Assembly: GCF_020906515.1 (NCBI RefSeq)
Contig: NC_085850.1
Coordinates: forward strand, 930,001-994,000
Length of the DNA: 64,000 bases
Direction: 5' to 3'
Origin: Vanrija pseudolonga
Taxonomy: Eukaryota > Basidiomycota > Tremellomycetes > Trichosporonales > Trichosporonaceae
Part shown: positions 33,327-44,700 of the stretch, in pieces
How the letters are laid out: each line of letters starts with the position of its first letter
Numbering within the stretch: the first letter of the stretch is position 1
Translations under genes and position numbers: made by a program
Notes under the pieces: generated by a model
The model's database searches: none
What the model saw: the letters and a program-made list of their open reading frames with translations, nothing else
Told to the model about the DNA's origin: nothing

Positions 33327-34675
33327 ATGAGCGACAAGGCAGGCCTGTACAACATCTGTAAGGCGTGCTTTTGGCAGGAGCAGCAGCGCTAACTTACAGC
33401 TGTTCCCAAGTACGACCTGGAGACGTACTGTGAGCTTGCTTGTTGACGGACTTTGGCGCTAACGCCCAGCCGGTCGCCTCAAGTACTTCTACTCGACGAC
33501 CTCGCCCCTCACGCTGCTCGCGTCGTCGTCGCAGCTCGAGCAGGCGCAGAAGGATGTCGTGTACTTTGACGGCAAGATCAAGGAGGCTGGCAAGGCCGGC
33601 TACTGGGTCGACAAGGAGCACAAGGAGCGCTACGACCATGCCAAGCAGCGTGAGTGGGGCTTGGGGCGGGGGCCGTAGTGCCGTCGTTACAGTCGCTGTG
33701 CCGACACTCACACCCGCCCCAGTGGTTAACTCGTCGATTCACCCCGACACGGGCAAGCCGGTGCCGCTCCCCTTCCGCATGTCCGCGTTTGTGCCGACCA
33801 ACTTGCTGTGAGTGGTGTCATTACCGCCTCTATCGCACCACTGACCCCCGCAGGATCTGCGTGCGTCGTATCATGACCCGCCTAGCCGAGCTAGCCCACT
33901 GACCCCACGCAGGCCGGCATGCTCATGCCCAACCCCTCCCTCAAGAGCGTCATCTTCTGGCAGTGGGCCAACCAGACGCTCAACGTCGCCGTCAACTTCA
34001 GCAACGCGAACAAGAGCATCACGCTCACGCCGCAGGAGATCGGCACGGCGTACGTCGCGGCGACCGCAACGTCGGTCGCGCTCGCCGTCGGCCTGACGCG
34101 CGCCGTGCCCCGTCTCCCGCTGTCCGCGGCGACCCGCCACATCCTCGGCCGCCTCGTGCCATTCGTGGCTGTCGCCTCGGCTGGTGTCGTCAACATCTCG
34201 TGTATCCGCTGGAAGGAGATGCGCGACGGCATCGAGGTGTTCCAGATCAAGAAGGACGCCGAGGGCGACGAGGACAAGGTCCTGCTTGGCAAGTCGCCCA
34301 AGGCCGGCCAGCTCGCCGTCGGACAGAGTGCCGCGAGCCGTGTCCTCACCAACATGTGGGTTGTGCCGACGGGACGCAGTTACTGACCCCGCCAGGCCCA
34401 CCCTCATCATCCCTCCCATGGTCATGACGCTGCTCGAGCGCCGCGGCACGTTCAACGGCCCCCGTGGCAAAACTGCTGCCACCTTGACGCAGCTCACGCT
34501 GAGTGAGTTGCGAAGTTGGCAATTTACTAACCAACCCCCAGTCGGCCTGTCCCTCGGCCTCTTCCTCCCTCCCGCCATCGCCTACTTCCCTCAGCGCGCC
34601 GAGACCACCGGCCCCAAGCTCGGCGAGCCCTTTGTCAACATCAAGGGACCCATCTACTTCAACAAGGGTCTGTAA
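33327..34675 (+). CDS. FSF1: Sideroflexin (mitochondrial serine transporter family)
   Basis: Exons 33327-33357, 33400-33429, 33470-33649, 33723-33807, 33854-33860, 33913-34355, 34396-34502 and 34542-34675 give 338 residues. Sideroflexins are inner-membrane proteins; human SFXN1 imports serine for one-carbon metabolism. Family marks are IHPDTGKPVPLPFRMSAFVP, AGMLMPNPSLKSVIFWQWAN and NQTLNVAVNFSNAN, followed by several membrane helices (for example VALAVGLTRAVPRL and LIGLSLGLFLPPAIAYFPQ). The fifth exon is only 7 nt and supplies the LIC of PTNLLICAGMLMP; without it the frame and the conserved motif are lost. Length is normal for the family (about 320-340). Confidence 0.93.
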
Positions 34676-34798
34676 CCGACTAGCCTAGGATAGACGACTA
34701 GAGGTGTGCCAGAAGTAATGCATTATGCTAGACGGGCGTGGGGTGGGGCGTGTGCCCTTTTCTTGGCTTCGAGATGGCTTCTAGAACGACGTGTGCGC

Positions 34799-35978
34799 TT
34801 AGAGGCGGATGCGCTCGTAGATCTTGAGGAGGTCGGACTGGAGGTGGTTAGCACTTGTAACAACAACTCTCGAGACGATCGCGCCCTCGGCACGGCACGG
34901 CTCGACTCACAGTGCAGCCCATCGCGGTGACGTCGGCACCGGCACCGGCGCCCTGGATGATAAGCGGGCGGGGCGAGTAGCGCTTGGTGTGGAACGAGAT
35001 GATGTTGTCCGAGCCCTTGAGGGCGGTCGCGAACGCGTGGTCAAAGTCGTACTTGCCGAGCTTGCACTCGACCTTGTTGTTGGCAATGTCGATGACACCG
35101 ACGTAGCGGACGACCTTGCCCTCCTTGCGGGCCTCCTCGCGGAGGTTGGCAAAGTAGCTGTCGCCCTCGGCCAGGCGCTCGAGGTACTCCTCCTTGGTGG
35201 ACGCGTTCTCGAGCACAGGGGGGACAAGCGACTGGGTGGGAACGCTCGCGTAGCCCTTGGGCAGCTCGGGCGCGGTGGGGACAAGACGCGACAGGATGGT
35301 GAGCTTGCGCGCGACGTCGGCGCCCGACAGGTCGTCGCGCGGGTCGGGCTCGGTGTAGCCCTTGTCCTTGGCAATCTTGACCACCTCGGAGAAGGCGACG
35401 TCGCCGCCCTCGACCTTGGAGTACTCGTTGAAGATGTACGAGAGCGTGCCGGAGAAGACACCCTCAATCTTCTCGATCTCGTCGCCGGTGCCGACGAGGT
35501 CCTTGAGCGAGGACAGGATGGGCAGACCAGCGCCGACCGTGCTCTCGCCGTAGATGAGCGCGCGGGTGTTGGGGTAGGAGGCGTCCTCGATAGCCTTGTA
35601 GAGCGCGAGGTCGCCCGACGTGCCCTTCTTGTTGGGGGTGACGACGTGCACGCCGTGGCCGAGCACGGTGGGGTACAGGGCGGGGACGGCCTCGGCGCCG
35701 GTCGAGTCGATGAAGATGCCCGGGCCGTCGGGGTGCGACGCGAGCAGCGAGATGACGGACGGCACGTCGAGCGGCGCGCCGTGCTCCTCGAGGATGGGGA
35801 GGAAGTTTGCCGGCGTGACGGGCGCGTTGGTCGGCAGGGGGAGCGAGAGCGCCTTGCGCGAGTTGGCGATCAGGATCAGGTTGAACTTGGCCGCGAGGGG
35901 CGGCGCGAGCAGCTGCTGCAGGATGGCCTTGCCGACGCCGCCGACGCCGATGAGCGCAACTGGGACTGGGCGGGACAT
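34799..35978 (-). CDS. HOM6: Homoserine dehydrogenase
   Basis: Exons, leftwards: 35978-34911 and 34837-34799, 368 residues. The enzyme reduces aspartate semialdehyde to homoserine with NAD(P)H, a step towards threonine and methionine. The dinucleotide-binding loop GVGGVGKAI is near residue 11. The family signature is seen in EGVFSGTLSYIFNEYS and AKDKGYTEPDPRDDLSGADV, which carries the catalytic and substrate-binding Asp/Lys/Glu residues. The single intron sits 12 codons from the end and yields the C-terminus DLLKIYERIRL. Length matches fungal Hom6 (about 360). Fungi and plants have the enzyme and animals lack it. Confidence 0.96.
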
Positions 35979-36236
35979 GGTGTTCAGAGAGGAGATTGTG
36001 GGTGGGAGGGGGAGGGAGACGAGGCGGATGTAGAAGTGTCGACGGCGGTCGTGACTTTACTTTTGGGTGGTGGTGCCAGCCGGGTGTGGGGCTTGGATTT
36101 CCTTGGCCCGCTTTGCCGACGCCCCGACCGACCGAGTCACAATCTCGTCCGTCTTGCGCAATCGCCATCAGTCAGACATTGGGCCTCCACACGCCATCTC
36201 CACCCACCACCACCCAGGACTACCACCAGCAACACA

Positions 36237-36248
36237 ATGACAATATGA
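36237..36248 (+). promoter_or_regulatory. Two-sense-codon uORF overlapping the next start codon
   Basis: ATG ACA ATA TGA: the stop overlaps the main ATG at 36245-36247 by two bases. The first ATG has an A at -3 and must be bypassed or reinitiated past. Confidence 0.6.
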
Positions 36249-36927
36249 GGACCGCAGCCACTCGAGTTCTGAGACCGCTGGCAGAGGCCACGGGCTCGCG
36301 CAGCATGCATGCAACCGCCGCGTGCGCCCTCGACCTCGGCGCAAAGTACCGCCGGCCAAAGGTCGTCCCCGTGCTCCCCCCACCGCCGCCGCCAATACCA
36401 GCTGCGAGCTCGAGCTCGCCGACGCCAAATACGCTGCCTCGTCGCCCGGACGAGCTACCCCGAGCGAATGAGCTCCCACGGCCCAACGAGCTGCCCCGGG
36501 TAAGCGACCTCACGCCGCTGCACGCCTCAGCGCCATTGGGACCCGAGGTCGTCGTTGCCGGCGTCCACATCCCGCCCAAGCCCGTCCCACCAGGTGCTGA
36601 AGGTATGTTTGGCGCATGAAGTATGCTGACCATGGTCAGACTGCTGTATGAACGGTTGCGTCAACTGCGTGTACACGCTGTACGCCGACGACATGGAGGT
36701 GTACAATGCCGCCGTGTCGGACGCGCGGGCGGCCCTCAAGAAGAGCGGAGTCCCCGAACCAGAGTGGCCAGACATTGTCAAGTCTGGAGGTGGCGGGGGC
36801 GGGGCAGCAGCCCCGGCGCCTGCACCCCCCGATCCGGCCATGGCGGCTTTCATGGCGTGAGTGGACGGTTGCTGACTGTGCTGACACGGCGACCAGACTT
36901 GAGGCAAAGCTCAAGGGCAAGCACTAG
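36245..36927 (+). CDS. Oxidoreductase-like domain protein, probably mitochondrial
   Basis: Exons 36245-36602, 36640-36856 and 36897-36927 give 201 residues. The Arg/Ala-rich N-terminus (MRTAATRVLRPLAEATG) looks like a mitochondrial presequence. Next come a proline-rich stretch and three degenerate ELPR repeats (about 67-87). The conserved core begins at the first splice: DCCMNGCVNCVYTLYADDME, the Cys-rich signature of the oxidoreductase-like N-terminal family. The exact biochemical role is not known to me. The last exon encodes only LEAKLKGKH and ends the protein in a basic tail. The assignment rests on the Cys motif, which is distinctive. Confidence 0.82.
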
Positions 36928-37075
36928 GTTGTAGCTGTCTGTGTCATTTTGCATGTTCTGTCTGTTCTTGACCCGGCCCGACCGATCGGGAACGAGCCGG
37001 CCGGCGCTCTTGCCGCTCCTCGTCTGGACACAGCACGCAACCGCCGCGGAGAGAAGCAAGCCGATTTGGCTTGCC

Positions 37076-38078
37076 TCAGGCCGACGCCTTGCCGTTGATG
37101 TGGGCGGCCGCACGCGCCTCGTCTGGGCAATCATCAGTCCTTGTTCCTGTACTGCCTGCCGCATCACGACTCACGCTTGACGCCGTCGTCAATGACCAGC
37201 ATGCACCCCTGCGTCACTGTGGCGGCCCGTGCGAGCTCGTTCTGGATCTCGGCGCAGGTGTCGACGAGCACTGAGTGCAGGTCGGCACTGAGATTGGCGA
37301 TCGTGTGGCGAGCACTCGCGATGACGTTGTCTTGGGCCAACAGTGCCTGGCGGAGCTCACTGTAGCGCGTCCCACTGTGCCACAGGTCAGCCAACCAGCA
37401 ATCGGATCATGCACACACTTACAGCTCGGCATGATGCGTAGTCTGGATTGCATGGCTATAGCGCGTTGCCTGAGCGTGCGTTTCAGCCGACAGCCGACGG
37501 ACGGCCGTTTGTGCCGACGACCCGACGTCGTCGTGGCGGGCGGCATGGTGGCACGACTCACCACCTTGGACGCTTCCGCCTCGGCTTGCCCCATGATATC
37601 GTCGGCGTGCTGTTGGGCCTCTAGCAGGCGGCGAGCTGTGGGGTTCGTTAGTGCCCCAGGTTGGTAACGCATAGCGGCGCACTGGTGCCCTTTGCAGTCA
37701 GCCGCTCAACGGCATGGTCTCTGTCAAGGTTGTCGTTAGTTTTTGCACTACTGCGTTCCCGCTCATGAAGAAATGTGGGGCATTGTTCGTGCGGGACGTG
37801 CGTGAGAGCAGCTCGAGGCAGTGCGATAAGTGGATCTGGTGGTCACGCGGACGAGGTAGCGAGTAGCCAGTAGGCAGTGGCCAGAACAGATGATGCAATG
37901 CTTCGTTCGAGAGCGAGACGTGCAACGAACGTGGATGCCAAGTGGGGAAGGACGAAAGAGTCACGCTGGGTGCTGCGGTGGCTGCCACTGGCGCGGCGGG
38001 TGGTACGTACGAGGATTGGTCGTCGGACGAGGCTTCGCCACTCGAGACGCCGCCGCCGCTCTTGCGCTTCTTGGCCAT
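37076..38078 (-). CDS. Small coiled-coil protein of unknown function
   Basis: Proposed exons, leftwards: 38078-38011, 37720-37683, 37635-37562, 37469-37423, 37374-37175 and 37122-37076, giving 157 residues. The start MAKKRKSGGG has a basic N-terminus, then Ser/Asp-rich sequence. From residue 24 on the chain is almost all helix and likely coiled coil (DHAVERLTAK, RRLLEAQQHADDIMGQAEAE, YSELRQALLAQDNV, ANLSADLHSVLVDTCAEI). I do not recognise the family; small kinetochore or BLOC-type subunits look similar in layout but nothing specific supports that. Intron 1 would be 290 nt, long for this window, but the phase fits and the acceptor has a CTAACG branch-like site. The helical exons are better supported than the first. 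Confidence 0.55.
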
Positions 38079-38588
38079 GGGTGGCAACTGGACTGGGGTG
38101 AGGCGAGTGGAGCTGTGGCTGGCAGTTGATGGGGGATGAAAGGAGAAAGGAAGGACAAGGATGATGCAGAAGGAAGGGAGGATGATGATCACCAGCGATG
38201 GGATGTGTTCAAAGGAAGACAGTTGGTCGACCAGGTGACAACCACCGTCAACCACGGTCAGCCCAAAGGAAGGCGAGGAAGGTGAGGAAGACGAGGAAGA
38301 CGAGGAAGGCGACGACGGTGGCGTCACAGACTGGATCCCACGACGGTGCCACTGGCATCACCAACAGCACTGCGTATACGCATGCGCGCCTGCACCACTG
38401 CACCATCTGCACCACGTCGTGAGGGGCTTTTAAAGGTCTAACATCATGTCTCACGGCGGCGGGGGGGGGGGGGGGTAACAAGACGATATAAGGGCTAAGG
38501 GGGGGCTAAGGAGGGCAAAGAGTCGCGCACTGCTTACTCCGACTCCGGCGACAACGAGCAGTATCTACAACGAATCCTAGCGTTTCTC
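38079..38588. other. Intergenic region, coiled-coil gene start to bZIP stop
   Basis: Both neighbours are on the minus strand. It contains a 9-bp purine tandem repeat (about 38266-38310, units like GAGGAAGAC) and a run of 15 G at 38461-38475. No gene supported. Confidence 0.6.
38461..38475. repeat. Poly-G run (15)
   Basis: Fifteen G in a row; length may vary or be misread in sequencing. Confidence 0.8.
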
Positions 38589-39445
38589 CTACTCCTCTCG
38601 TTTCCTCTTGCCGAGAGCGGCGAGGGCGGCCTGCAGACCGTCGGCTCCCTGGACGGGGGCACCGGCACCGCCGTTGCCGTTGACAACAATAAACTTGAGA
38701 AGGTTGTTCTCCTTCTCGAGCGAAGCCTTCTCGGCAGTGAGGGTAGCGACCTGGGCCTCGAGCTCCTCTGCGTGGGTGTCAGTGGAATGGACGACGGTGA
38801 ACGGGTCTGTGAATACGCACTGGCACGGAACTCGAGAGCCTGCTCGCGCTCCTTCTTCTTGGCGCGGAAACGAGCCGACGCCTCGGTGTTTCGCCGCCTC
38901 TTGTCCTCCTCAATCTCGGCGGGGGCAGCACCCATCTGCTTCAAGCGCTTGGCGCCAGTGATACGCTCAGGCTCGTCAAAGTCGGTGCCGGCAGGGGTGG
39001 CGGGAGGCGCGGCAGGGAGGACATCGGCGGGCTTGACAGACGAAGCGGCGGGGGTAGGGGCCGAGTCGGAAGACGACGACGCGTAGGGGGGGATGGCCAG
39101 CAGGTAGTTGGTGGGCAGGGCGGGGGCGGCACCCGACTCGTCGGCAAAGGTAGCAAGGAACGACTCGAGGGTGGGGTGGTCCGCCGACTTGTTCGAGTCG
39201 GTGGACGAAGCAGGCGTCTCGGCAGCGGGGGTCTCGGCCGAGGTGGTAGCAGCCTGCTTGGAGCGCTCGCTCTCAAGCTTGGACTCGAAGGCAGAAGGAG
39301 CGAGGCCAAAGTTGGAGAAGAGCTCGTCGGTGTGCATAAACGACCAGAAGGCCTCCTCCTGCTCCGCCGAGAGGGCCGACGAAGGGGGCGAGGAGGAGGG
39401 GATCGTGTTGAGCGCCTGGAGGTGGCGGGGGAGCTCGCTGTACAT
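38589..39445 (-). CDS. bZIP transcription factor, Cys3/MetR (Zip1) type
   Basis: Exons, leftwards: 39445-38821 and 38767-38589, 267 residues. The basic region EEDKRRRNTEASARFRAKKK is typical of Neurospora CYS-3, Aspergillus MetR and fission yeast Zip1, which switch on sulfur assimilation genes when sulfur is short. The leucine zipper follows across the splice (ALEFRAKELEAQVATLTAEK, then SLEKENNLLKFIV). The N-terminal 170 residues are acidic and Ser/Thr/Pro/Ala-rich, as in activation domains. A longer leader towards 39521 has no clear conserved uORF. The CYS-3 subfamily is preferred over Gcn4 because of the NTxASARFR signature. Confidence 0.88.
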
Positions 39446-40745
39446 GTTGATGGAGTAAAGCGAGGGGAGGTAAGGTCGGAAAAGAAGAGAAGGGGGTGTG
39501 TTGGGATGGATAGAAGGATCCTAAGGGAGACTGTTGGGTGGAGCCGGCCTGGGTAGGAGGAGTCGGAGTTGTCGTGGGTTTACCGGTTCGAGTGCTGTGA
39601 TGTCGGAGTCGGTCTTGTCGTCGCTGTCGCTACCTAGGTCGCAGTCTGCGCCTTTTTTGTGTGTCGCGATGTGTGACGGTAAGAAGGGATGGATGGATGG
39701 AAGAGAAAAGGGAGAATGTGCGATGCAGGTTAGTCGACGGTGGATGGTGTGGGAGAGAGAGACGGAGGGAGGGGAGGCGCAGGCGTCGACTCGGCGGTTG
39801 GTGGGGGGGGAAGGGAAGGAGCCGCGGGCCGTTGTGATGCAGCAGCAGCGAGTGCCGCCTGGTACCAAGCTATGTCCTGTTAGCTTTTCCTCCGTGGTTG
39901 GCTCGGTCAGCACGGAAATTGGCCTTTCGGTTGGCAGCCGCTGGGTATTTGGCCCCCAGCGACCCAATCCGAGGGCGGGAGGCAGGCGCGGCAGCAGCGG
40001 CGGAATTAGACATGCGCAATGTATTTGAACGATGGCGCGATTAGGGGTCCATCTGACGCCGCTGCGCTGACACTGTCCGGGGATGGGTGCTGTATGGTGG
40101 GTGAGAGTGTGGGTGACTGTGGCCCGGCCAAGCCCTGGAATCCTCCGACCTCCTAGCCAGTTGGCTGCCAGGCATGCTGGAGCGGATTGAATGCCGCCAG
40201 CCAGCAGCCAACAGCTTCCGGCTACAGGCGGTCCGTTTAAAGGCGCTCTCCACCCAGCGCCGTACGCCGTTCCAGCGCCAGCGTCACCCTCAGTCGCCCC
40301 AGGCACCGCGCCACGTTCTGCCACAACAACAAGCGGCCGGCGGGCACTGCACCGCACACTCGGGCCGAGGGGCAACCGAGGCCGAGAATGGGCGGTAATT
40401 CAGGGGAGGGTCGTTTAAGCTAACCACGCGGGAGCCACGCTACGACAAATCCCACGTGTACATGTTAAATAATCCACCCGGTTACGTTTGTCGGCGTTAG
40501 CAGCCCCTCTAAACTCCTAATCTGATCCCGCTAATTTGCCATTTGATTCCGTTCTCACCCAAGTTCGCTGGACGGCCTGCCTGGCGGTGGTGGCAGGGGA
40601 GTGCACCACCACCACCGTTGCGTCCCCTCGCTGGCCGGAGCAGCTCCTGCTGCTGCCTGCTCCTCCTGCTGCTGGCCAAGTCGTCGAGCGACTTCGCCGT
40701 ACGCTATTATCATCCATCAAGCTCAAAACAGCTGAGGTAGTGAAG
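39446..40745. promoter_or_regulatory. Divergent promoter region, bZIP / eL14
   Basis: 1.3 kb between divergent genes. No frame resembles a protein. A (GGAT)n run near 39688-39705 and pyrimidine-rich DNA near 40580-40680 are the only visible structure. Confidence 0.5.
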
Positions 40746-41709
40746 ATGGTGAGTCGGCTCGACAACAGCAACGGCAGCGACGGCGACGGCAAGCACGGGC
40801 AGCGAGAAGCGGTATCGGCGACACCGGCTTTGGTCGACATCGACAACATCGAAACGTGTGAACTGTGGACTCGACTCGACATGGCGTGGAGAAGGGACCG
40901 AGCTGGGATCATGGACGGGAACTGGATGGCGACGACCTTGCGCTGGTACCGAGGAGGATGGGGATGAGGACGAGGAGCTCGGCGTCACCGCGAGCGCATC
41001 GCCGAGGGCACCGAACACTTTGGAAGGTGTCGGTGTGGGTTCTCGTGTGCGGTTCCCTGCCCATCCTCGTCTTCCTTGGTCCAGCGGCGACGACAATCGA
41101 CTCGAAGACACCTGCAGACGATGCGCACGCCAGCTGCTCGTCTTTTTTATCGACCCGCTCGCTCGCCAACCTGTGCCTGCCGCCGTTGCTGTTGCTGTTC
41201 AACTTGCTGCGTAAACACAACTAACCCCTCCCCAGTCGCAGCCTTCCACCTTCAAGCGCTTCGTCGAGGTCGGCCGTGTCGTTCTCGTCAACGACGGCCC
41301 CTCGACCGGCAAGCTCGCCGTCATTGTCGAGATCATCGACCACAACCGTGCCCTCATTGACGGCCCCTCCACCTCGGTCCCCCGCCAGGCCTTCCCCTAC
41401 CGCCACCTCATCCTTACCCCCTACACCATTGCCAAGCTCCCCCGCGCTGCCGGCACCGGTGCCGTCAAGAAGGCTTTCGAGAAGTCTGGCGTCACTGAGA
41501 AGTGGGAGGCTTCGGCCTGGGCCAAGAAGCTCGCTGCCCGCCAGGTTCGCAAGGTGAGTAGTGGTTACAGATACTACTAGGGAGACAGCATCCTAACTCC
41601 CGCCCAGAACTCGACCGACTTCGACCGCTTCCAGGTTCTCCTTGCCAAGAAGGCCCGCCGGGATCTCGTTCGCAAGGCTCACTTCAAGGAGCGCAAGGCT
41701 GCTGCCTAA
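40746..41709 (+). CDS. RPL14: 60S ribosomal protein eL14
   Basis: Exons 40746-40748, 41236-41553 and 41608-41709 give 140 residues, close to yeast L14 (138). Exon 1 is only the start codon, followed at once by a GTGAGT donor. The 487-nt first intron joins it to SQPSTFKRFVEVGRVVLVND, the normal N-terminus. Further family marks are GKLAVIVEIIDHNRALIDGP and the basic end DLVRKAHFKERKAAA. The protein is part of the large cytosolic subunit. Intron 1 is far longer than others here, as is common in fungal ribosomal protein genes; I looked for box C/D snoRNA motifs in it and saw no convincing pair. The start exon is inferred from splice signals only. Confidence 0.88.
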
Positions 41710-44700
41710 GCGCGTGTAGACTTGAGGGATTACGGAGGGAGAGGAGAGGCGCAGGCCTGGCGTTTTGTAAACCGTCGGTCTGATGACATGCTCATTCGCA
41801 TCACACTGGTGGGGTGGGGGAGTGCAGGGAGGGGAGGGGGTGACGCTACTGACATGGGTGTGGGTGTGGGTGTGGTTGAGGTCGGCTATCATCAACCCTG
41901 GGATCAAACCTCGCCCAGACTTCCATCCCTCCTCGACCTCAACGCCCAACCATGCCTGCCTTGCATGCCTTGTCACAGGTGACACCCCAACTGACACATG
42001 CCACGCGAGAGGAACAGGAGCCGCAGGTACTGACACATAAAGAGGGCGCCAGGAAGAAGCATACCTCGATCAAGCTCACGTAACCACCCATAGCCAGGTA
42101 CTACGCCTGTGGTCGCTCCCTCACCGGGACTCCTCACCGGGACTCAGCCGCTGCATTGGCGACCATGCATCGATCCCAGGCAGAAGCCACGGAAGTGACC
42201 TCAAGGCTTGGTCAGTGGTCAACCATGAGCCGCGCCTCCCGTGGACGGACGACTCGTCTCCATCGGCGGGCAGCTTGACCAGCCAGCAGCCAGCCCACAG
42301 CGCAGCCATGCACTCTCGAACACCCGTCGCCGGAACATGACTGCAGACTGCTCTCGACACACTGCCGAGCTCTCTGCATGGCTCGGTATAGCCCACCGTC
42401 CGCGACGGCATATCACGCCGCACCGTCGGCCAGCACCACACCACTTCCACCCACTCAGCTCCACGTTCAGCTCGGTCACGGCACTCGCTCGTCGCACACT
42501 TCACGACAGGCCAGCACGTACCACAAGCAGCCTTATCACAAGGCCATGTCCCGGCCGGCGCCATGCCAGCGCCCGCTGTCACGCGACACCTTGACGATGT
42601 TACAACTCGGCCATGCCGCCTTATCGCAGAGCCAGAAGGCCGAGAAAGACTACCCTTCCCGCGACGACGCCCGCGCGGTCGTGTGCGTGCAACTGGGCGA
42701 CTCACGGCCTTATCGCGTTGTGTGTAGATCGTCCAGGCCCAGGTCAGGCCAAGGGCGCGGCGGAATGGTACCTTCTGCCTGCTGCTGCTGCGTTGTAGTG
42801 TTGTTACTCGCGGAATGGAATGTCCATCTGCATGATGTTACCATGTGAGCGGGCCGGCGGGGGTGGAATGCTGCGTCCCGCCACGCGAGCGTGCACCTGC
42901 GGGCCCCGGTGCTGGGCAGTCTTGCTACCACGGGCCGAAATGCTCGCCGCACGGCTATCGCGTAGACTAGAGCGAGCGAGCGAGCATGCCAAGCCTGCCT
43001 CACTGTCCGCGTTGTTGGTGCGTGCCACACGAGTGCCACGCAGCGGCAGGCTTGGCTGGCCGCTCCGATCCTCCGCACAGTCGGAGCGAGCGGCAGCGCG
43101 CGGCGCGCGGCATGCGGCGCACGCCGCCAGGACGCCGACGACGCCGTCTCTGTTGTTCGTTGTTGCTGTTCGGCCTCGTCGCGCCGGTCGGGCACCGGAA
43201 CAAAGTGCCACGTCTTATCTTCGCATTGTCGGAAGCAGACGCGGGTTGAATACGCCGTGTTGCGTGGGTGGTGGGTGTGTCGTCGCCACCGCGCCACCCT
43301 CACAACCGTGGGAACGGCTGCCCACCTCATGTCGCGTCGGGACTGCAGTACGCGTCGTCGGGGGCAATATATGCTGCTCGTTGGCACTGGTCGCGATCAT
43401 CGTGTCTTGTATGTGCCAAGTGCACAGGTGGCAGGTGTTGGTGGGTATCTACCCCGGCCCCGAGTGATAAGGCTGTGTGCCACTGCGTGCTGCCTTGTTG
43501 CATCCCGGCGCGCCGTCAGCATGGATGACTCGCCACTGACAGCGCCGCGCCGCCACTATGACGCTGGTGTCGACGCAGCCGCAGCTCCAGGTCATCACTC
43601 ACTCCCTACCCCAGACCTGATCGCCACACCCCAAGGCACGTCGCCATGACACGCACTGTCCATCCGGCCGGCTCTTGGCGGCAGGCAGGCGGGGTGGGTT
43701 GTGGAGCCCAGCAACGAGTGGCAGATGATGCAAGTACATGGCAACCAAACCAACGTGTGAGCGCGTCGTCGTCGTCGTCGTCGACTGACCGCGTCGAGCG
43801 AGCAAGCAAGCATCATGTCCTGCTGTGTCTGTGCGTCGCTGCTGCACCACGCCGCCGGCCGATGACAACCCCCGACAGGTGCCGACTATGCGCCGACCGG
43901 ACGTTGAACGAGGCACCGTGTATACAGCGTCGTCGGTGGACGGACACCAACCTGCGCTCTCTCACTGGTGGTTCCCCCCCCCCCCCTCGTGCCCCTGGCC
44001 CTGCTGCCCCTTAGGGGTTGGCTGTGGCCGATGGCCCAAATACCAGGATATTATTGGTGGATGAAATCTTTGTCCTGGTGGGCAGGGGGACCAGTAGATT
44101 TCACGGATTTCAGGTGCATGGCTCGTCGAGCTTCGAGGGTGTGTGTGCACTGTTGTGTGCGTGCAACAGAGTGGCCTTGTAGGCGCTGCTTCTGTGCATG
44201 GAGCCCTGCTTTGCCCTGCCAGTCTGTCGCGTATACTGCCTGCTTTGCTCCTGAATGACCCTCGAGACCCATCTAGGATCCAAGGTTGCGGCTGCAGCCG
44301 CGTCGTCCAATCCAGTGGCTGCCAGTTGCTGATTGCAACAAGGTGTAAGCATCAGCAGCACGACACGACGCGCACGACACTGTTTGCTTGACCCTCGGTG
44401 CCGCCCTTCTGGAACGAGCCGAGCCGTGAACCCTCAGTCGCTCGCTCAAAGCCGACTCGCTGGTCGCTGTGCTGCTGAGGCGCGTCCCGTCGTCAAACGG
44501 CGACCACCGGTGCGTAGGCCGACAAACGACCGAAACCACTGCGAGTTTTGGAAAGTGACGACGGCTTGCCATTCCCGCTCCGAGCCGCTAGCTACTGCTG
44601 GCTGGTGCTTACCGTGTCTGCTTCTGTCCCCCCGCCGCCGCCCCCCCGCCCCGCCTTATCGTGCCTCTCACTCCTGCTATTGCACCCAACCCCCCCTCTC

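Noticed and set aside
34824-36248. 474-codon open frame on the plus strand
   Set aside because: Antisense shadow of homoserine dehydrogenase; Arg/Val/Gly/Asp-rich without motifs.
40749-41235. snoRNA inside the long eL14 intron
   Set aside because: A GGATGAGG stretch loosely resembles box C, but no matching box D and terminal stem were found.
42121-43387. Several 130-225 codon frames on both strands in the 3.7 kb gap
   Set aside because: They overlap each other on both strands, are Arg/Ser/Ala/His-rich and show no domain, signal or splice support.
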